41,829 nt of DNA from Microvirga sp. KLBC 81 (GTDB taxonomy: Bacteria > Pseudomonadota > Alphaproteobacteria > Rhizobiales > Beijerinckiaceae), in assembly GCF_003075415.1 (NCBI RefSeq), contig NZ_QDAH01000050.1, positions 1-41,829 on the forward strand, in the 5' to 3' direction. Shown in pieces: positions 40,949-41,829 of the stretch. Positions within the stretch are counted from its first letter, which is position 1, and every line of letters begins with the position of its first letter. Under the pieces are notes generated by a model. That model was given only the letters and a program-made list of their open reading frames with translations, was not told where the DNA came from and did not search any database. The translations under genes and the position numbers were made by a program.

Positions 40949-41829
40949 CCAGAGAGCCTGTCGATCATCGGCTTCGTGATGAGGCAGATCCCGCGCTCCG
41001 TGCGCCGGAACCGCCGAGCGTCCTCGTCAGGATCCTCACCCACGACCAGGCCGTCCGGGATACGCACGCCGCGGTCGATCACCACATTCTTCAGTCGCGC
41101 TCCCCGGCCGATATCGGCATAGGGAAGAATGACCGCACCCTCCACATGGGCGTAGGAATGAAGGTGCACGGCGGTGAAGACAAGGGACTGGCGCAAGGAT
41201 GCGCCGGACACGATGCAGCCGCTGGACACGAGGGAGTTGATCGCATAGCCACGCCGTCCCCCGTCTTCATCATGCACGAACTTGGCGGGCGGCCACGTTT
41301 CGGAGAAAGTCGAAATCGGCCAGTCGCGGTCGTAGAGATCGAGCGTCGGAACGATGGCAGTCAGGTCGATATTGGCCTCCCAATAGGCGTCAACCGTTCC
41401 AACATCGCGCCAATAGGCCGGCGCATCGCTTCCGCCTGCCTCTGCACCCGAGCGAACGCAGGAATTGGTGAATCGATGCGCGACCGCTTTTCCGTGCTGG
41501 ACGAGATAGGGAATGATGTCCTTGCCGAAGTCCCGGCTCGAGCCCGGGGTAGCCGAATCCCGCCTCAACTGGTCGAACAGAAACCGCGTATTGAAAACGT
41601 AGATCCCCATGCTGGCCAGCGCCATGTCAGGTTTGTCGGGCATGCCAGGTGGATCGGCAGGCTTCTCCAGGAACGAGACGATGCGCTCCGTTTCATCGAT
41701 AGCCATCACCCCGAAGCCCGTTGCTTCCATGCGTGGAACCTCGAGGCAGCCAACGGTCACATCCGCACCGGAATCCACATGCTGGCGGAGCATGATCTCA
41801 TAATCCATCTTGTAGATGTGATCGCCGGC
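40945..41829 (-). CDS. glgC: glucose-1-phosphate adenylyltransferase GlgC, 5' part beyond window
   Basis: The C-terminal 294 or so residues of GlgC, which makes ADP-glucose from glucose-1-phosphate and ATP. The frame is open to the window end, beginning AGDHIYKMDYEIML. ATGFGVMAIDE, FLEKP and YWRDVGTVDAYWEANIDL belong to the nucleotidyltransferase domain and the glucose-1-phosphate site. The rest is the left-handed beta-helix domain (SLVSSGCIVSGASLRQSLVF, GVRIPDGLVVGEDPDEDARRFRRTE) where allosteric effectors usually bind. The ATP-binding start of the protein is outside. It overlaps glgA2 by four bases. Confidence 0.95.
   Translation of the reverse strand, partial: AGDHIYKMDYEIMLRQHVDSGADVTVGCLEVPRMEATGFGVMAIDETERIVSFLEKPADPPGMPDKPDMALASMGIYVFNTRFLFDQLRRDSATPGSSRDFGKDIIPYLVQHGKAVAHRFTNSCVRSGAEAGGSDAPAYWRDVGTVDAYWEANIDLTAIVPTLDLYDRDWPISTFSETWPPAKFVHDEDGGRRGYAINSLVSSGCIVSGASLRQSLVFTAVHLHSYAHVEGAVILPYADIGRGARLKNVVIDRGVRIPDGLVVGEDPDEDARRFRRTERGICLITKPMIDRLSG

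Noticed and set aside
1..41829. CRISPR arrays, tRNA or rRNA genes
   Set aside because: No regularly spaced repeats and no cloverleaf or rRNA-like stretches were seen by eye. A tRNAscan or Infernal run was not possible.

Overview
The window looks like chromosomal DNA of a GC-rich alphaproteobacterium of the order Hyphomicrobiales (Rhizobiales), possibly a Methylobacteriaceae member such as Microvirga. The order-level guess rests on four things: the CpaA/B/E/F-TadBC type Tad locus, the urtABCDE-ureD-ureAB-ureCEFGJ gene order, promoters of the EcfG (general stress sigma factor) type, and a glycogen/trehalose cluster containing a MalQ-TreY fusion. The genus is a guess.

Region 1 (1-775) is the decayed 5' part of an IS701-family transposase, read leftward, with two frameshifts and one stop. 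Region 2 (about 775-10990) is a Tad (tight adherence, Flp) pilus locus in three blocks. The first is flp-cpaA-cpaB-cpaE-tadE-tadE2 (+). The second is a stand-alone secretin N-domain protein (-) divergent from cpaF-tadB-tadC (+). The third is a TadE/G-like protein (-). The full secretin CpaC, CpaD and TadD are not in the window. A repeated motif, roughly CTAGRCCATNNGGCYGAAT, lies upstream of all three blocks. In front of flp and of cpaF it occurs as a pair with exactly the same 36-bp register.

Region 3 (11001-14431, -) is a two-component pair: a LuxR/NarL-type response regulator followed by a CACHE-HAMP hybrid histidine kinase with receiver and Hpt domains. Its position beside the pilus genes makes it a candidate regulator of them, which is inference only. 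An 18-bp tandem duplication separates the two genes. A 534-bp stretch without genes follows.

Region 4 (14929-26136, -) is one long nitrogen-acquisition unit. The urea ABC transporter urtABCDE runs straight into ureD, a fused ureA-ureB, ureC, ureE, ureF, ureG and ureJ. Gene gaps are at most 63 bp and several genes overlap. A good sigma-54 (-24/-12) promoter precedes urtA and a Rho-independent terminator follows ureJ. Urea is imported and then hydrolysed by a nickel urease whose accessory proteins are all encoded here.

Region 5 (26274-41829) handles glycogen and trehalose. glgA1 (-) and treZ (+) diverge from a 270-bp region with a GGAAC-N16-CGTT promoter on each strand. treZ is followed by a malQ-treY fusion, glgB and glgX on the plus strand. 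These converge on a glgC-glgA2 pair on the minus strand, with glgC running off the window end. Together they encode ADP-glucose formation, chain elongation, branching, debranching and conversion of the released maltodextrins to trehalose, consistent with a stress-induced carbon store and osmoprotectant route.
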